Source: Pseudomonas paracarnis
GTDB taxonomy: Bacteria; Pseudomonadota; Gammaproteobacteria; Pseudomonadales; Pseudomonadaceae
Length of the DNA: 64,000 nt
Direction of reading: 5' to 3'
Assembly: GCF_904063055.1 (NCBI RefSeq)
Contig: NZ_CAJFCN010000019.1
Location: 1-64,000, forward strand
Shown: positions 51,308 through 60,550 of the stretch, in pieces
Numbering within the stretch: the first letter of the stretch is position 1
Layout of the letters: each line of letters begins with the position of its first letter
Translations under genes and position numbers: made by a program
Notes under the pieces: generated by a model
The model's database searches: none
Told to the model about the DNA's origin: nothing
Seen by the model: the letters and a program-made list of their open reading frames with translations, nothing else

Positions 51308-52488
51308 TGCGTATCGCACTGCTGGCGCCGCTGCCACCGGAGCAGACCGGGATCGCCGATTACGCCGCGCATCTGCGCCATGCGTTGATCGAACAGGGGC
51401 TGGAGGTGGTGACCCCGCTCGCCGGCTGCCTGGAATTGCCTGAACAGTTGAAGCGCCTGCAGGCCTTTGACTGGCCCAGCGTGGACCTGGTGCATGCCGA
51501 ACTGGGGGGTGGGCGCTTCGGTGAGTTCCAGGCGCTGGAGTACCTGCGCCGGGCGCAACCGCACCTGCCGTTGACCGCCACGGTGCATGACCCGGAGCGC
51601 CTGATCTGGCGCCGGGCCAAGCTGTTTTTCCCCTTGACCCTACTTGAACGCCTGCCCCATCCGCTGCCCCAGGCGGCGGCGCTGCTGGCCGACCCGTTGA
51701 CCTTGCACGAAGAGCGGCGCCTGGCCAAAGGTATGCGCCGGCTGATCACCCTCACCCGCCTGGGCGGCGACTGCCTGCGCCAGCGCATGGGCCTGCACCC
51801 GCAACAGGTGGCGGTGATTGCCCATGGCAACCTGCCCATCGTGCCCCAGGCGTTGCCGCCACTGGCACCGTTGCGCCTGCTGTATTTCGGTTTTATCTAC
51901 CGTGGCAAGGGCATTGAAGACCTGCTCCAGGCCCTGGCCCAGTCACTGGCCGCCCACCCGCAATGCCGAAGCCAGGTACGCCTGACCCTGGCCGGTGGCA
52001 CCGCGCCGGAAATGACCTTTGACCCCGCCGGCAACTACCTTGATGGCCTGCGCGAGCAGATCAGCGCCCTGCATCTTGAGGATGTGGTGGACTGGCAACT
52101 GGACCTGCCATCGGCGCAGATCCCTTCTACGATCCAGGCGCACCACGTGATGGTGCTGCCCTATCGCGAATCGAAAAAACTCAGTTTCCTAGGGCAAATG
52201 CGCGGCACCAGTGGCGCGCTGTCGTGGGCCAATGCATGCGGGCGCGGGGTGATCACCTCCAACGCCCGCGCCTTTGCCGAAGAGGTGGCTGGCGGTAATG
52301 GCATCACCTATCAGCAGGGCGATACAGCGTCCTTGAGCAACGCCTTGAGCCGCTTGATCCTTGACCCGCAACAGGCGCAGCAATGGGCCGCCCGGGCTGG
52401 AGAAATCGGCCACCAACGCCAGTGGGCCAACACGGCCCAGCGGTTTGCTGAATTATTTCGGGATGCTTGTGAGGAGCCGTTGCGATGA
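51307..52488 (+). CDS. pslF: Family 4 glycosyltransferase, PslF-like
   Basis: A 393-residue GT-B glycosyltransferase. N-terminal half: RIALLAPLPPEQTGIADYAA, VDLVHAELGGGRFGEFQALE, TATVHDPERL; C-terminal half: LRLLYFGFIYRGKGIEDLLQ with the glycine-rich donor loop and YRESKKLSFLGQMRGTSGAL in place of the usual EGFG acidic motif. Length is close to PslF. It starts on the last base of pslE and overlaps pslG by 4 bp. Confidence 0.86.
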   Translation: MRIALLAPLPPEQTGIADYAAHLRHALIEQGLEVVTPLAGCLELPEQLKRLQAFDWPSVDLVHAELGGGRFGEFQALEYLRRAQPHLPLTATVHDPERLIWRRAKLFFPLTLLERLPHPLPQAAALLADPLTLHEERRLAKGMRRLITLTRLGGDCLRQRMGLHPQQVAVIAHGNLPIVPQALPPLAPLRLLYFGFIYRGKGIEDLLQALAQSLAAHPQCRSQVRLTLAGGTAPEMTFDPAGNYLDGLREQISALHLEDVVDWQLDLPSAQIPSTIQAHHVMVLPYRESKKLSFLGQMRGTSGALSWANACGRGVITSNARAFAEEVAGGNGITYQQGDTASLSNALSRLILDPQQAQQWAARAGEIGHQRQWANTAQRFAELFRDACEEPLR

Positions 52489-53825
52489 ACCTGTCACCCG
52501 TTCGCCCACTGTGGCGCTACTTGCCGCTGGCGCTGTCAATCGCCGTCGGTAGCGCCCTGCTGTTGAGTGAAAAAGTCGATGCGCAGCCGGTGAACCTGGC
52601 CCCGGAGCGCACCGTCGTCTGGAAGGACTTTCTCGGCGTAAACGCACACTTTCTGTGGTTCACACCCGAGCAGTACCACAAGCAGATCAAGCAGTATAAA
52701 AAGCTTGGATTGCAATGGGTGCGGGTCGACCTGCACTGGGATCGCCTGGAACCCAAAGAAGACGGTTATCAGCTCAACACCTTCGATGAACTGGACCGCA
52801 CCCTGACCGCTGAAAAAATCCGCTCGGTGTTTTACCTGGTGGGCTCGGCGCCCTTTATCACCACCGCCCCCAAGGGTGCGCAGTTCCAGGATCAGTACCG
52901 ACCGCGGGATCCGGAAGTGTACGCGCTGCGCCTGGCACTTCTGGCCAAACGCTACCCCACTATTGATGCCTGGCAGGTGTGGAACGAGCAGAACCTGCCG
53001 AACAACTGGCGCCCCAAAGTCGACGCCAAGGAGTACGGGCAATTGTTATTGGCCAGTCACCAGGCCCTGAACCTTGCCGCGCCCGGCAAACTGCAGGTCA
53101 TGGGCGGCATGGCGTACTACAGCCAAATGCCGCCGCGTGGCAAAACCCTGATGTTCGAAGCACTCGGCGCGCTGGGTGTGCAAAACCTGGGCATGGTCGC
53201 GGCCTATCACCCTTATTCGATGACCCCGGAAACCGATGAGCCGGGCAAGAACGAAGTGCTGCTGCGCGGTGATCAACTCAACTCAATGCTGCACGGCGCC
53301 GGGATCAAGAACGTATGGGCCACCGAGTGGGGCTGGTCCAGCTACGCCGGCCCCAAGGAGATGCAGGACCTGATCGGTATCGACGGGCAGGCCGACTACA
53401 CCTTGCGCCGCCTGGCGTTGATGGCGTCCCAGGACTACCAGAAGATTTTCCTGTTCGCGCTGTCCGACCTCGACCAACGCGCCTCGCCACGCGACCAGCA
53501 TTACGGCCTGTTGAACCTTGATGGCGAACCCAAGCCGGTATACACCGCCCTCGCCCGCTTCCTGGAGATTACCGGCCCCACGCTTGAACCCGGCAACACG
53601 CCGCAGTTGCAGGATGTACCGGACAGCTTCTACAGCGTGGCCTGGACCCGCCCTGACGGAAAACACCTGCTGATGTATTGGAGCGCCAAAGGCAGCAGCA
53701 TCAGCCTGCCCGGCATCAAACACGCAGAACTGCTGGACCCGCTGACCGGCGCCCGGCAAACCCTGAGCGACGACAACGGTATTCGCCCAGCGGTGAAGCC
53801 AAGTTTGCAGATACTGGTGTGGTAG
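52485..53825 (+). CDS. pslG: GH39-type glycosyl hydrolase, PslG-like
   Basis: A 446-residue glycosidase with a hydrophobic N-terminal anchor or signal (RYLPLALSIAVGSALLL) and a beta/alpha barrel. The acid/base glutamate is in VWNEQN (E168) and the nucleophile in WATEWGWSSY (E281). FLGVNAHFLWFTPEQYHKQI and WVRVDLHWDRLEPKEDGY are close to PslG, whose PAO1 homolog cleaves Psl and affects matrix and biofilm shape. A C-terminal beta domain follows (about 355-446). It overlaps pslF by 4 bp. Confidence 0.88.
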   Translation: MNLSPVRPLWRYLPLALSIAVGSALLLSEKVDAQPVNLAPERTVVWKDFLGVNAHFLWFTPEQYHKQIKQYKKLGLQWVRVDLHWDRLEPKEDGYQLNTFDELDRTLTAEKIRSVFYLVGSAPFITTAPKGAQFQDQYRPRDPEVYALRLALLAKRYPTIDAWQVWNEQNLPNNWRPKVDAKEYGQLLLASHQALNLAAPGKLQVMGGMAYYSQMPPRGKTLMFEALGALGVQNLGMVAAYHPYSMTPETDEPGKNEVLLRGDQLNSMLHGAGIKNVWATEWGWSSYAGPKEMQDLIGIDGQADYTLRRLALMASQDYQKIFLFALSDLDQRASPRDQHYGLLNLDGEPKPVYTALARFLEITGPTLEPGNTPQLQDVPDSFYSVAWTRPDGKHLLMYWSAKGSSISLPGIKHAELLDPLTGARQTLSDDNGIRPAVKPSLQILVW

Positions 53826-53847
53826 CCCCGGGCATGGAGAGCTGTAC

Positions 53848-55062
53848 ATGAGAATCCTCTGGATTGTGCCCTACCTGCCGTGGCCGACCACCAGCGGCGG
53901 CAAGACGCGGCAGTACCATTTGCTGCGCACCTTGAGTGAGCGCGGGCATCGCATCACGCTGCTGGCGCAATCGAAAACGCCGGCCGATGACGCGGCGCAT
54001 GCGGCCTTGGAGCCGTTACTCGAACGCCTGATCGTCGTTCCACGCCGGCCACTGAAACATCCACTAACCCTGCTCGGCGGCCTGTTCGCGCCCTGGCCGC
54101 TGTTGACCACGGTCAACGGCCTGTCGGCACCGTTGCAGGCCCAGTTTGCGCAACTGTTGAATGAGCGCTGGGACATGATTCAGGTAGAACACAGCTACAG
54201 CCTGCAGCCGTTTCTGCGCACCTTGCAGCAGCAACGGCGCGAGTTTGTGCTGACCGAGCACAACCTGGAATCGAGCCTCGGCGGCGCCACTTACGACCGT
54301 TTCCCCAAGTGGGCCGCACCGTTTGTACAGTATGACCAGTGGCGCTGCCGGCAATGGGAACGCAAGGCGTTCGATGCCGCCGCTCATGTGGTCGCCGTGA
54401 CCGAGGCGGACGCTCAGGCCATGCGGCCGTTGTCGTCGACGCCGGTAAGCGTGGTGGTCAATGGGGTCGACAGCCGCGCCTTTGCCGAGGTCAGCGCCGA
54501 TGCGCAGAGCCAGCGCCTGTTGTTCGTCGGCAATTACGAGTACGCACCGAACCTGGACGCCGTGCAGTGGCTGCTCGACGAGATCTTCCCCAGGCTCTGG
54601 TTGCAGTGCCCGAGCGCACGCCTGGCAGTGGTCGGCTATGGCTTACCCGAACACTGGCGCGAGCGCTGGCCCGATGAACGTATCGAGTGGCTGGGGTTTG
54701 TTCCCGACCTGTGTGCCTTGCAACGCCGCTGCGCCGGTTTTGTCGCCCCGTTGCGCCATGGCGGCGGCTCCAAGCTCAAGGTGTTGGAGGCGATGGCCGC
54801 CGGCTTGCCGCTGGTGAGTACGGCCCAGGGCGTGTCCGGGTTGGCGGTACAGCCACAGGTACATTACTTGGCCGGCGAAAACGCTGAGGCCCTGGCCGAC
54901 GCCGTTGTGCGCCTGCTGGATGAACCGGCGCTGGCCGGGCGACTGGCGGATACGGCACGCGACTACGCGCGGCAATACCACGACTGGGCGGTGGCGGCTA
55001 ATGAACTGGAGCACCTCTACCGCAGCTTGCTCACCGCCAAGGAGTCTCAGCCATGCGTGTAG
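53848..55062 (+). CDS. pslH: Family 4 glycosyltransferase, PslH-like
   Basis: A 404-residue GT-B glycosyltransferase. N-terminal: RILWIVPYLPWPTTSGGKTR, the typical GGxxR donor-side loop; middle: VEHSYSLQPFLRTLQQQRRE, EFVLTEHNLESSLGGATYDR; C-terminal: QRLLFVGNYEYAPNLDAVQW and PLRHGGGSKLKVLEAMAAGL, the GT4 E-x7-E region. Length is like PslH. GGAG precedes the ATG by 8 nt; it overlaps pslI by 10 bp. Confidence 0.87.
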   Translation: MRILWIVPYLPWPTTSGGKTRQYHLLRTLSERGHRITLLAQSKTPADDAAHAALEPLLERLIVVPRRPLKHPLTLLGGLFAPWPLLTTVNGLSAPLQAQFAQLLNERWDMIQVEHSYSLQPFLRTLQQQRREFVLTEHNLESSLGGATYDRFPKWAAPFVQYDQWRCRQWERKAFDAAAHVVAVTEADAQAMRPLSSTPVSVVVNGVDSRAFAEVSADAQSQRLLFVGNYEYAPNLDAVQWLLDEIFPRLWLQCPSARLAVVGYGLPEHWRERWPDERIEWLGFVPDLCALQRRCAGFVAPLRHGGGSKLKVLEAMAAGLPLVSTAQGVSGLAVQPQVHYLAGENAEALADAVVRLLDEPALAGRLADTARDYARQYHDWAVAANELEHLYRSLLTAKESQPCV

Positions 55063-56156
55063 CCCTGGACTATCGCCCCGCCACGGTTGCGCCGTCTTCG
55101 GGCATCGCCCGCCAGGTCGTGGCCCTGGAAGACGCCCTGCGCGCGCGGGGCAACACCGAGGTGGTGCTGTTCAGCGAAGCGCCCCTGGAGCATCCGCAGC
55201 GCCAGACTGCCGTTTGCCCGGCCTGGGCCAGCCCGCTGGACGGCCTGCAACGCCCACAAGTGCGCCTGCGGTTCGAGCGCGGGTTCTTGCCCAGGGCGCT
55301 GCACGAGCAGCAGATCGACCTGTACATCGCCACCGCCAATATGGGCTTGCCGTTGTGCCGTAAACCCGCCGGCACCCGCTATGTACTGGTGCTGCATGAC
55401 CTGTTTCAGTTGACCCACCGCAACTTCCATCGCTCCAAACTCAAGGCCCTGGCCTACCGCCTGATCGACGGGGCCTCGATTGCCTGGTCGGTGTGGCAGG
55501 CTGATCGGGTGTGGTGCCCGTCGCAGTTTTCCTGCAATGAAGCCGCGCGCCTGTTCCCCTGGGCACGGGCCAAGTTCCGCGTGCTGAACAACCTGGTGCC
55601 TGAATTGAATGCAGCGCCAGAACCGCTGCCCGCCAACCTGCCGGCGCGTTACTGGCTGGTGGTGGGCACGCGGGAGCCGCGCAAGAACATGGAGTTCTTT
55701 CTGCGCCAATGGCAGGCCTGCCGTGCGCTGAACCCTGATGTGCCGGACTTGGTTCTGGTGGGCCACGCCAGCGATGTACCGGCGGCACTCGGTGAGCTGC
55801 CGGGCCTGCATTGGTGCAGCGGTTTATCGGACGGGCAACTGCAAGCGCTCTACCGTCATGCCGCGTGCCTGTGGCAGCCATCCTATGCCGAAGGCTTTGG
55901 CCTGCCGGTGGTGGAAGCCTTGAGTGTCGGCACGCCAGTAGCGGTGGCACGCGGCAGCGCCCTGGATGAAATCGCGCCGCCCGATGCCCCGCGCTTCGCC
56001 CCCCATGACGCCGAGCAACTGCACAAGGTCATGCAACAACTGGCCGGCGCCGAGGCCACGCAAGACGGCGAAACACACCGCGCCTGGGCCCGGCAATTTG
56101 CCGAACCGGCTTATCGCGCGCGCCTGGACACTTTGCTCAAGGAATTGGACCGCTAA
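55053..56156 (+). CDS. pslI: Family 4 glycosyltransferase, PslI-like
   Basis: A 367-residue GT4 enzyme of the same length as PslI. Seen: RVALDYRPATVAPSSGIARQ at the N-terminus, LVLHDLFQLTHRNFHRSKLK, WCPSQFSCNEAARLF, the nucleotide-sugar region YWLVVGTREPRKNMEFFLRQ and the acidic motif PSYAEGFGLPVVEALSVGTP. It starts inside pslH and shares its last base with the next gene. Confidence 0.87.
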   Translation: MRVALDYRPATVAPSSGIARQVVALEDALRARGNTEVVLFSEAPLEHPQRQTAVCPAWASPLDGLQRPQVRLRFERGFLPRALHEQQIDLYIATANMGLPLCRKPAGTRYVLVLHDLFQLTHRNFHRSKLKALAYRLIDGASIAWSVWQADRVWCPSQFSCNEAARLFPWARAKFRVLNNLVPELNAAPEPLPANLPARYWLVVGTREPRKNMEFFLRQWQACRALNPDVPDLVLVGHASDVPAALGELPGLHWCSGLSDGQLQALYRHAACLWQPSYAEGFGLPVVEALSVGTPVAVARGSALDEIAPPDAPRFAPHDAEQLHKVMQQLAGAEATQDGETHRAWARQFAEPAYRARLDTLLKELDR

Positions 56157-57559
56157 TGCTGCCAGGAAAATTCGTCAGTCTGCTGCTGGGCCTTCTGTTC
56201 GGCGGGTTGCTGTTGGCTCTGTCGCCGATCAAGGTCATGCTGGTGGTGGCCGGTGTGGCCGTGGCCTTGACCCTGATCCGCTTTCCCCTGTGGGGCTTGC
56301 TGATTTTCGCGGTACTGGCCACCAGTATTCCCTACACCACCTTGCAACTGGGCATCCGCACCACCGTCAGCGAGGCGGTGCTGGGGCTGACCTGGGTCGG
56401 GGTGTTCTGGCAATCTTTCATCGGCAAGACGCGTGGCTTCATGCTGTGGCGACCGACCGAGCGGGCGCTGATGTGGCTGATGCTGTTCAGCACCATTCCG
56501 TTCATCTGGGGCATGCTGATCATCCATGCCGAAGGCAACGGCCCGGTGAACTGGGTGCGCTGGCTGATGAACCTGTCGATGTTGTTTATCGTGCCGCTGT
56601 TGCTGCGCACCGACGCCGACCGCGACAAGGTGGTGGTCGCCCTGTTGCTGGGTAACCTGGCGATGCTGCTGCTGTCGATCTTCATGTTCCTGAAGACGCG
56701 CAATGCGATGTCGATGATCGATATTCTCACCGACCTCAAATACGCCCACCCGGAAGCGGTGAAAGATATTTTCTCTGCCAACTACACGCGCATGGCCTCG
56801 CCCTGGGTGCACCCCAACCTGACCGGTGGCGTGCTGGTGCTGTTTATTCCCCTGGCGCTGTTCTATGGCTGGACCCGCAGCGGCTGGCGTCGGGCCCTGG
56901 GCCTGGCGGTGGCGGTGCTGGGGTGTGCCGGCCTGCTGCTGAGTATTTCCCGTGGTGCCATCGTGGCCCTGGCGCTGGTATTGATCTGGCTGGCCTACAA
57001 GCGCGTGCCGAACAGCGGACGCATCATCGGTATCGGGGCGGCGTTCGCCGTTGCGCTGGTGATGTTCTATCCGCCGTTGCAGGAGCGCTTGCTGACCATC
57101 TTCTCGACCACCAACGCCAGTACCGAAATCCGCTTTGACGAGTACGCCCGGTTCCCCACCGCCATGGCGACCTACCCCCTGGGGATCGGCTTCAAGATCG
57201 ACCCGCCCGTGCCCGGCTCCAATCTGTTGGGGATCTCCAACCTGTGGCTGAACTTCATCTACAAAGTCGGCATTCCAGGGATGCTGCTGTTTATCACCGT
57301 CACCCTGTTGTGGTGGCGCGAAGTGCGCCCCCTGGGCCAGGTGCGCAAAGTCACCGCCGACAATGCGCTGTGGCTGGGGTGCCTCTGTGGTGTGTTGGCG
57401 GCACTGCTGACGGGGATTTTCGACCATTATTTCAGCTTCACCTTTGTACTGATCGCGCTGTTCTGGCTGTTGATGGGCATGAGCCTGCAACAGGTGCGTC
57501 TGCGCCCCTCCATTACCGCCCCTGTTGCTGCTATTGCGCCAAAGGATAACCAACCATGA
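56156..57559 (+). CDS. pslJ: O-antigen ligase/polymerase-like membrane protein, PslJ-like
   Basis: A 467-residue integral membrane protein with about 11-12 helices and a long periplasmic loop (about 290-350) in the second half. It contains the Wzy_C-type stretch GLLLSISRGAIVALALVLIW and, near the loop, STEIRFDEYARFPTAMATYP and PLGIGFKIDP, text typical of O-antigen ligase/polymerase proteins. It likely polymerises Psl repeat units at the periplasmic face. It overlaps the following acetyltransferase by 4 bp. Confidence 0.84.
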   Translation: MLPGKFVSLLLGLLFGGLLLALSPIKVMLVVAGVAVALTLIRFPLWGLLIFAVLATSIPYTTLQLGIRTTVSEAVLGLTWVGVFWQSFIGKTRGFMLWRPTERALMWLMLFSTIPFIWGMLIIHAEGNGPVNWVRWLMNLSMLFIVPLLLRTDADRDKVVVALLLGNLAMLLLSIFMFLKTRNAMSMIDILTDLKYAHPEAVKDIFSANYTRMASPWVHPNLTGGVLVLFIPLALFYGWTRSGWRRALGLAVAVLGCAGLLLSISRGAIVALALVLIWLAYKRVPNSGRIIGIGAAFAVALVMFYPPLQERLLTIFSTTNASTEIRFDEYARFPTAMATYPLGIGFKIDPPVPGSNLLGISNLWLNFIYKVGIPGMLLFITVTLLWWREVRPLGQVRKVTADNALWLGCLCGVLAALLTGIFDHYFSFTFVLIALFWLLMGMSLQQVRLRPSITAPVAAIAPKDNQP

Positions 57560-58377
57560 AGCACCGGATGATCCACTCCACCGACTTGCGTGACCGCCTC
57601 CCCACGCTGGCCGCTGAAATGGGCGTGAGCCTGCCGGACCTGGAAGAGGCGCTGGACTGGTGCCTGGCCAACGACGTGGTATTTGAAGAAGGCGAAGGCG
57701 ACAACAAGCGCTTCTGGATCAGCTCCATCGATCTGGAAACCGCGATTGAGCACCCGGTGGCGCGCCGCCTGTTCCACCGGATGAAACAGGACCTTGCGGC
57801 CCAGCTACTGCCGCGTTACGGCAAAAACTGGGCGACCGTCAAAGACCGGTGGCGCAGTGTCTGGGACATGGCCTACAACATCTTGATCAACAAGATCCCC
57901 AGCCACCATGTACGCATCGCCTGGCTGCGCCTGGGTGGCGCGAAGATCGGCAAGGGCTCCAGCTTGTGGCGTAACACCGAGGTGCTGGGCATGCACAATC
58001 TGGTGGTCGGCGACGATTCGGTAATCGGTTGGCATTGCCAGGTGGACGCCCGTGCCGGGCTGGTGATCGGTAACCACGTGGCGATCGCCTCCCACGTGCT
58101 GATCATCGCCGGCAGTCATGATTTGCAGGCACCGGAGTTCTGGTCGATTTCCGGGCCGATCTACATCGACGACTACGTGTGGATCGGCAGCCGGGCGTTG
58201 ATCGGCTACGGCACGCACCTGGGCTATGGTTCAGTGATCAGCGCCAATACCGTGGTGGCCAAGGCAGTAGCCCCCTACAAAATCATTGGCGGTTCCGGGG
58301 CCAAAATCATGGGCGAACGTTGCCATGATCTGAACTACAAGGTGGGTGGCAAAGGCCTGTTCACCCTGTTTCACTGA
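57556..58377 (+). CDS. Hexapeptide-repeat acetyltransferase inserted in the psl-like operon
   Basis: A 273-residue protein. Residues about 130-255 form a left-handed beta-helix acetyltransferase of the WcaF/CatB type: RLGGAKIGKGSSLWRNTEVL, GMHNLVVGDDSVIGWHCQVD, NHVAIASHVLIIAGSHDLQA with the catalytic histidine, and DDYVWIGSRALIGYGTHLGY. Residues 1-100 (DRLPTLAAEMGVSLPDLEEA; LDWCLANDVVFEEGEGDNKR) form an extra helical domain, not usual in this family. PAO1 psl has no such gene between pslJ and pslK; it may acetylate the polymer in place of the PslL acyltransferase. Overlaps of 4 bp (pslJ) and 1 bp (pslK) tie it to the operon. Confidence 0.82.
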   Translation: MKHRMIHSTDLRDRLPTLAAEMGVSLPDLEEALDWCLANDVVFEEGEGDNKRFWISSIDLETAIEHPVARRLFHRMKQDLAAQLLPRYGKNWATVKDRWRSVWDMAYNILINKIPSHHVRIAWLRLGGAKIGKGSSLWRNTEVLGMHNLVVGDDSVIGWHCQVDARAGLVIGNHVAIASHVLIIAGSHDLQAPEFWSISGPIYIDDYVWIGSRALIGYGTHLGYGSVISANTVVAKAVAPYKIIGGSGAKIMGERCHDLNYKVGGKGLFTLFH

Positions 58378-59783
58378 TGTTCGGCAGCACGCTCTGGCTG
58401 ACCCTCGCGACCCTCGCAGGGCTGGTCGCCGGTTTCGCCCGCGAATGGCTGCTGGTGGCGGCCTGGGGCGCGGGCAGTCGCAGCGACGGGTTTCTGGTGG
58501 CGGTGTTTTTGCCCGAAGCATTGCGCATGACCCTGGCCGCCGGCTTGCTTGCGGCGGCTGCCCTGCCCCTCTATCAACAACGCGACCCACACCGCCAGCA
58601 GGCCTGGCTGGCCAGCCTATCCCCACGCCTGCTGGGAGTGGGCCTGGCGCTGTTTGCCGTACTGGCGCTGGGCGCGCCGCTGTGGGTGCGCCTGATCGGC
58701 CCCGGCCTGGACGTGGCGGCCCATGCCGAAGCCGCCGCTAACTTGCGTTGGCTGGCCGCCTGTGCGCCGGGCCTGGTGATGCATGGGCTGTTCAGTATTC
58801 CCTTACAGGCACGCCAACGTTTTGTCCTGCCGGGCCTGGGCTCTTTACTGTTCAATCTGCCACCGGTGCTGTACCTGTTTATCCGTGGCAGCTCCAGCGA
58901 CAGTGCCGAACTGGCCATGAGCTTTTTTGCCGGCAGTGTGTTGATGTGCCTGCCGTTGCTGGTGCCGGTCTGGTCTTTCGGCTGGCGGCCGTGGCAGATC
59001 AGCGGCGACCCGCTGGCAGGCCGCGAATTGCTGGGCCGCATCGGCCCGTTGTTGGCCAGCAACGTGGCCAGCCAGGGCCTGGCGCTACTGGAGCGATTGA
59101 TCGCCAGTTTCCTGGGGGAAGGCGCGGTGACGTGGGTTAACCTCGCACGCAAGCTGATCAACCTGCCATTGATCGCCCTGATGAGCCTCAACCAAGTGCT
59201 GCTGGGCATGATGAGCGGCGAACAAGGTCAGCAGCGCCTGGCCCTGCTGCGTCGCGGCCTGGATGCAGCGACCCTGCTGAGCCTGCCTGCGGCCTTCGGC
59301 CTGATTGGCGCCAGCCCCACGCTGATCCATCTGCTGATGCCCGCCCAGAGCGTCGATGGCCCACTGCCGGCGCTGCTGGCCTGGTTCGCCACGCCTCTGG
59401 TGTTTGGCGCCTGGAACGCGATGCTCGCTCGCTATGCCTATGCCAGCGGCGACACGCGCCTGCCGCTCAATTGCGAACTGCTGGGCAGTCTGGTCAACGC
59501 CGCCTTGCTGGTGGTGCTGCCCTATTGTATCGGCCTGCCGGGGATCGCCTTGGCGGCGTTGGGTGGCGTCGTGGTGACGAACTTGTTGCTGATGCACCGC
59601 CAGCAACTGCTCGGCCAACTGGGCTGGCCATTGCAGTGGGGCTTGAGCGGGGTGCTGTTGGGTGTGGCGGCGCTGGCCCTGCACCCCTTGCACAACGATG
59701 GGTGGCAGTTGGGGTTGAGTAGCCTGGCCGGCGCGCTGGTGTTGGTGGGGTTGGGGTTTTGGCTCAAGCCGTGGAAAGCCTGA
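58377..59783 (+). CDS. pslK: MviN/MurJ-like lipid-linked oligosaccharide flippase, PslK-like
   Basis: A 468-residue membrane protein with about 12-14 helices. The MviN-type N-terminus is LVAGFAREWLLVAAWGAGSR, SDGFLVAVFLPEALRMTLAA; the middle has VMHGLFSIPLQARQRFVLPG and LLERLIASFLGEGAVTWVNL; the C-terminal helices are less conserved. It should flip the undecaprenyl-linked Psl unit to the periplasm. Last gene of the operon; it ends in a weak hairpin (59791-59809) and faces the DUF4174 gene. Confidence 0.85.
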   Translation: MFGSTLWLTLATLAGLVAGFAREWLLVAAWGAGSRSDGFLVAVFLPEALRMTLAAGLLAAAALPLYQQRDPHRQQAWLASLSPRLLGVGLALFAVLALGAPLWVRLIGPGLDVAAHAEAAANLRWLAACAPGLVMHGLFSIPLQARQRFVLPGLGSLLFNLPPVLYLFIRGSSSDSAELAMSFFAGSVLMCLPLLVPVWSFGWRPWQISGDPLAGRELLGRIGPLLASNVASQGLALLERLIASFLGEGAVTWVNLARKLINLPLIALMSLNQVLLGMMSGEQGQQRLALLRRGLDAATLLSLPAAFGLIGASPTLIHLLMPAQSVDGPLPALLAWFATPLVFGAWNAMLARYAYASGDTRLPLNCELLGSLVNAALLVVLPYCIGLPGIALAALGGVVVTNLLLMHRQQLLGQLGWPLQWGLSGVLLGVAALALHPLHNDGWQLGLSSLAGALVLVGLGFWLKPWKA

Positions 59784-59819
59784 GGCCGGTTCCCACCAGA
59801 ACGGTGGGAGGGGACCTGT

Positions 59820-60398
59820 TCAATCTTCCAGCGGCTTGGGGGCTTTGTTGCCGGGCTTGGCGGGCTTGGTGCCCTTGGCCGCAGCCGCTGGCGCGGCTGG
59901 AACAGGCTCCGGCTCCGCAGGTGCGGCAAGCTCCTTTTCCGCCTGAGGCATCTGGTCAATGGCGCTGAAGAACTCCTTCAGGTCAAGGCTGTCCGGTGGC
60001 ACGGTTTTTTCGAGTTTCTTCTCGCCGTCCTTGCCGATCAGAATCACCTTGGTGCCGCTGCCGACGCCGAGCTTGAGGGCGCGGATCAGCGCGTTGGTTT
60101 CAGGCGGCGTGAGCTTCTTGCTGTCCTTTGGGTCCTTGGCGAACTTCTCTCCTTCAGCGCCAATGCTGCCGAACTTCACGGTATAGAACACCATGCTGCG
60201 CTCTTCGAAGGACTGCTTGATGGCAGCCTCTTCCAGTTGTTTCTTCAGCGTTGCCAGTGTCGGGTTTCCAGCATCAAGCTCCACGACCACCAGGGGGCGC
60301 GTCTTGCCCAACTCCTGCTTGAGCGGATTATCATCAGCGGCCAACAACGGCCCCGTAAAAGCCATCAAGGTAGCCAGGGTCAGCGACCGGATGAGCAT
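59820..60398 (-). CDS. DUF4174-domain exported protein
   Basis: A 192-residue exported protein with a signal peptide (RSLTLATLMAFTGPLLAADD). The DUF4174 domain spans about 25-140 (QELGKTRPLVVVELDAGNPT; RSMVFYTVKFGSIGAEGEKF; GVGSGTKVILIGKDGEKKLE), a thioredoxin-like fold without redox cysteines. The C-terminal 50 residues are rich in Ala, Pro and Lys (KGTKPAKPGNKAPKPLED), a flexible tail. AAGGAGG 5 nt before the ATG at 60398 fixes the start. Function unknown. Confidence 0.8.
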   Translation of the reverse strand: MLIRSLTLATLMAFTGPLLAADDNPLKQELGKTRPLVVVELDAGNPTLATLKKQLEEAAIKQSFEERSMVFYTVKFGSIGAEGEKFAKDPKDSKKLTPPETNALIRALKLGVGSGTKVILIGKDGEKKLEKTVPPDSLDLKEFFSAIDQMPQAEKELAAPAEPEPVPAAPAAAAKGTKPAKPGNKAPKPLED

Positions 60399-60550
60399 GC
60401 GCACCTCCTTTGAATTCCATGCAGGGTTCTTGAGTTTCATGTCTGCGACAGCCAAATTCAAGGATGATTCCTACACCACCTTGAGAAGCGTAGGTCAGGA
60501 AGCCCGCTACGCAAGGGCTTGGACAGTGGCCTGGTCATTGTTTCTTCCGG

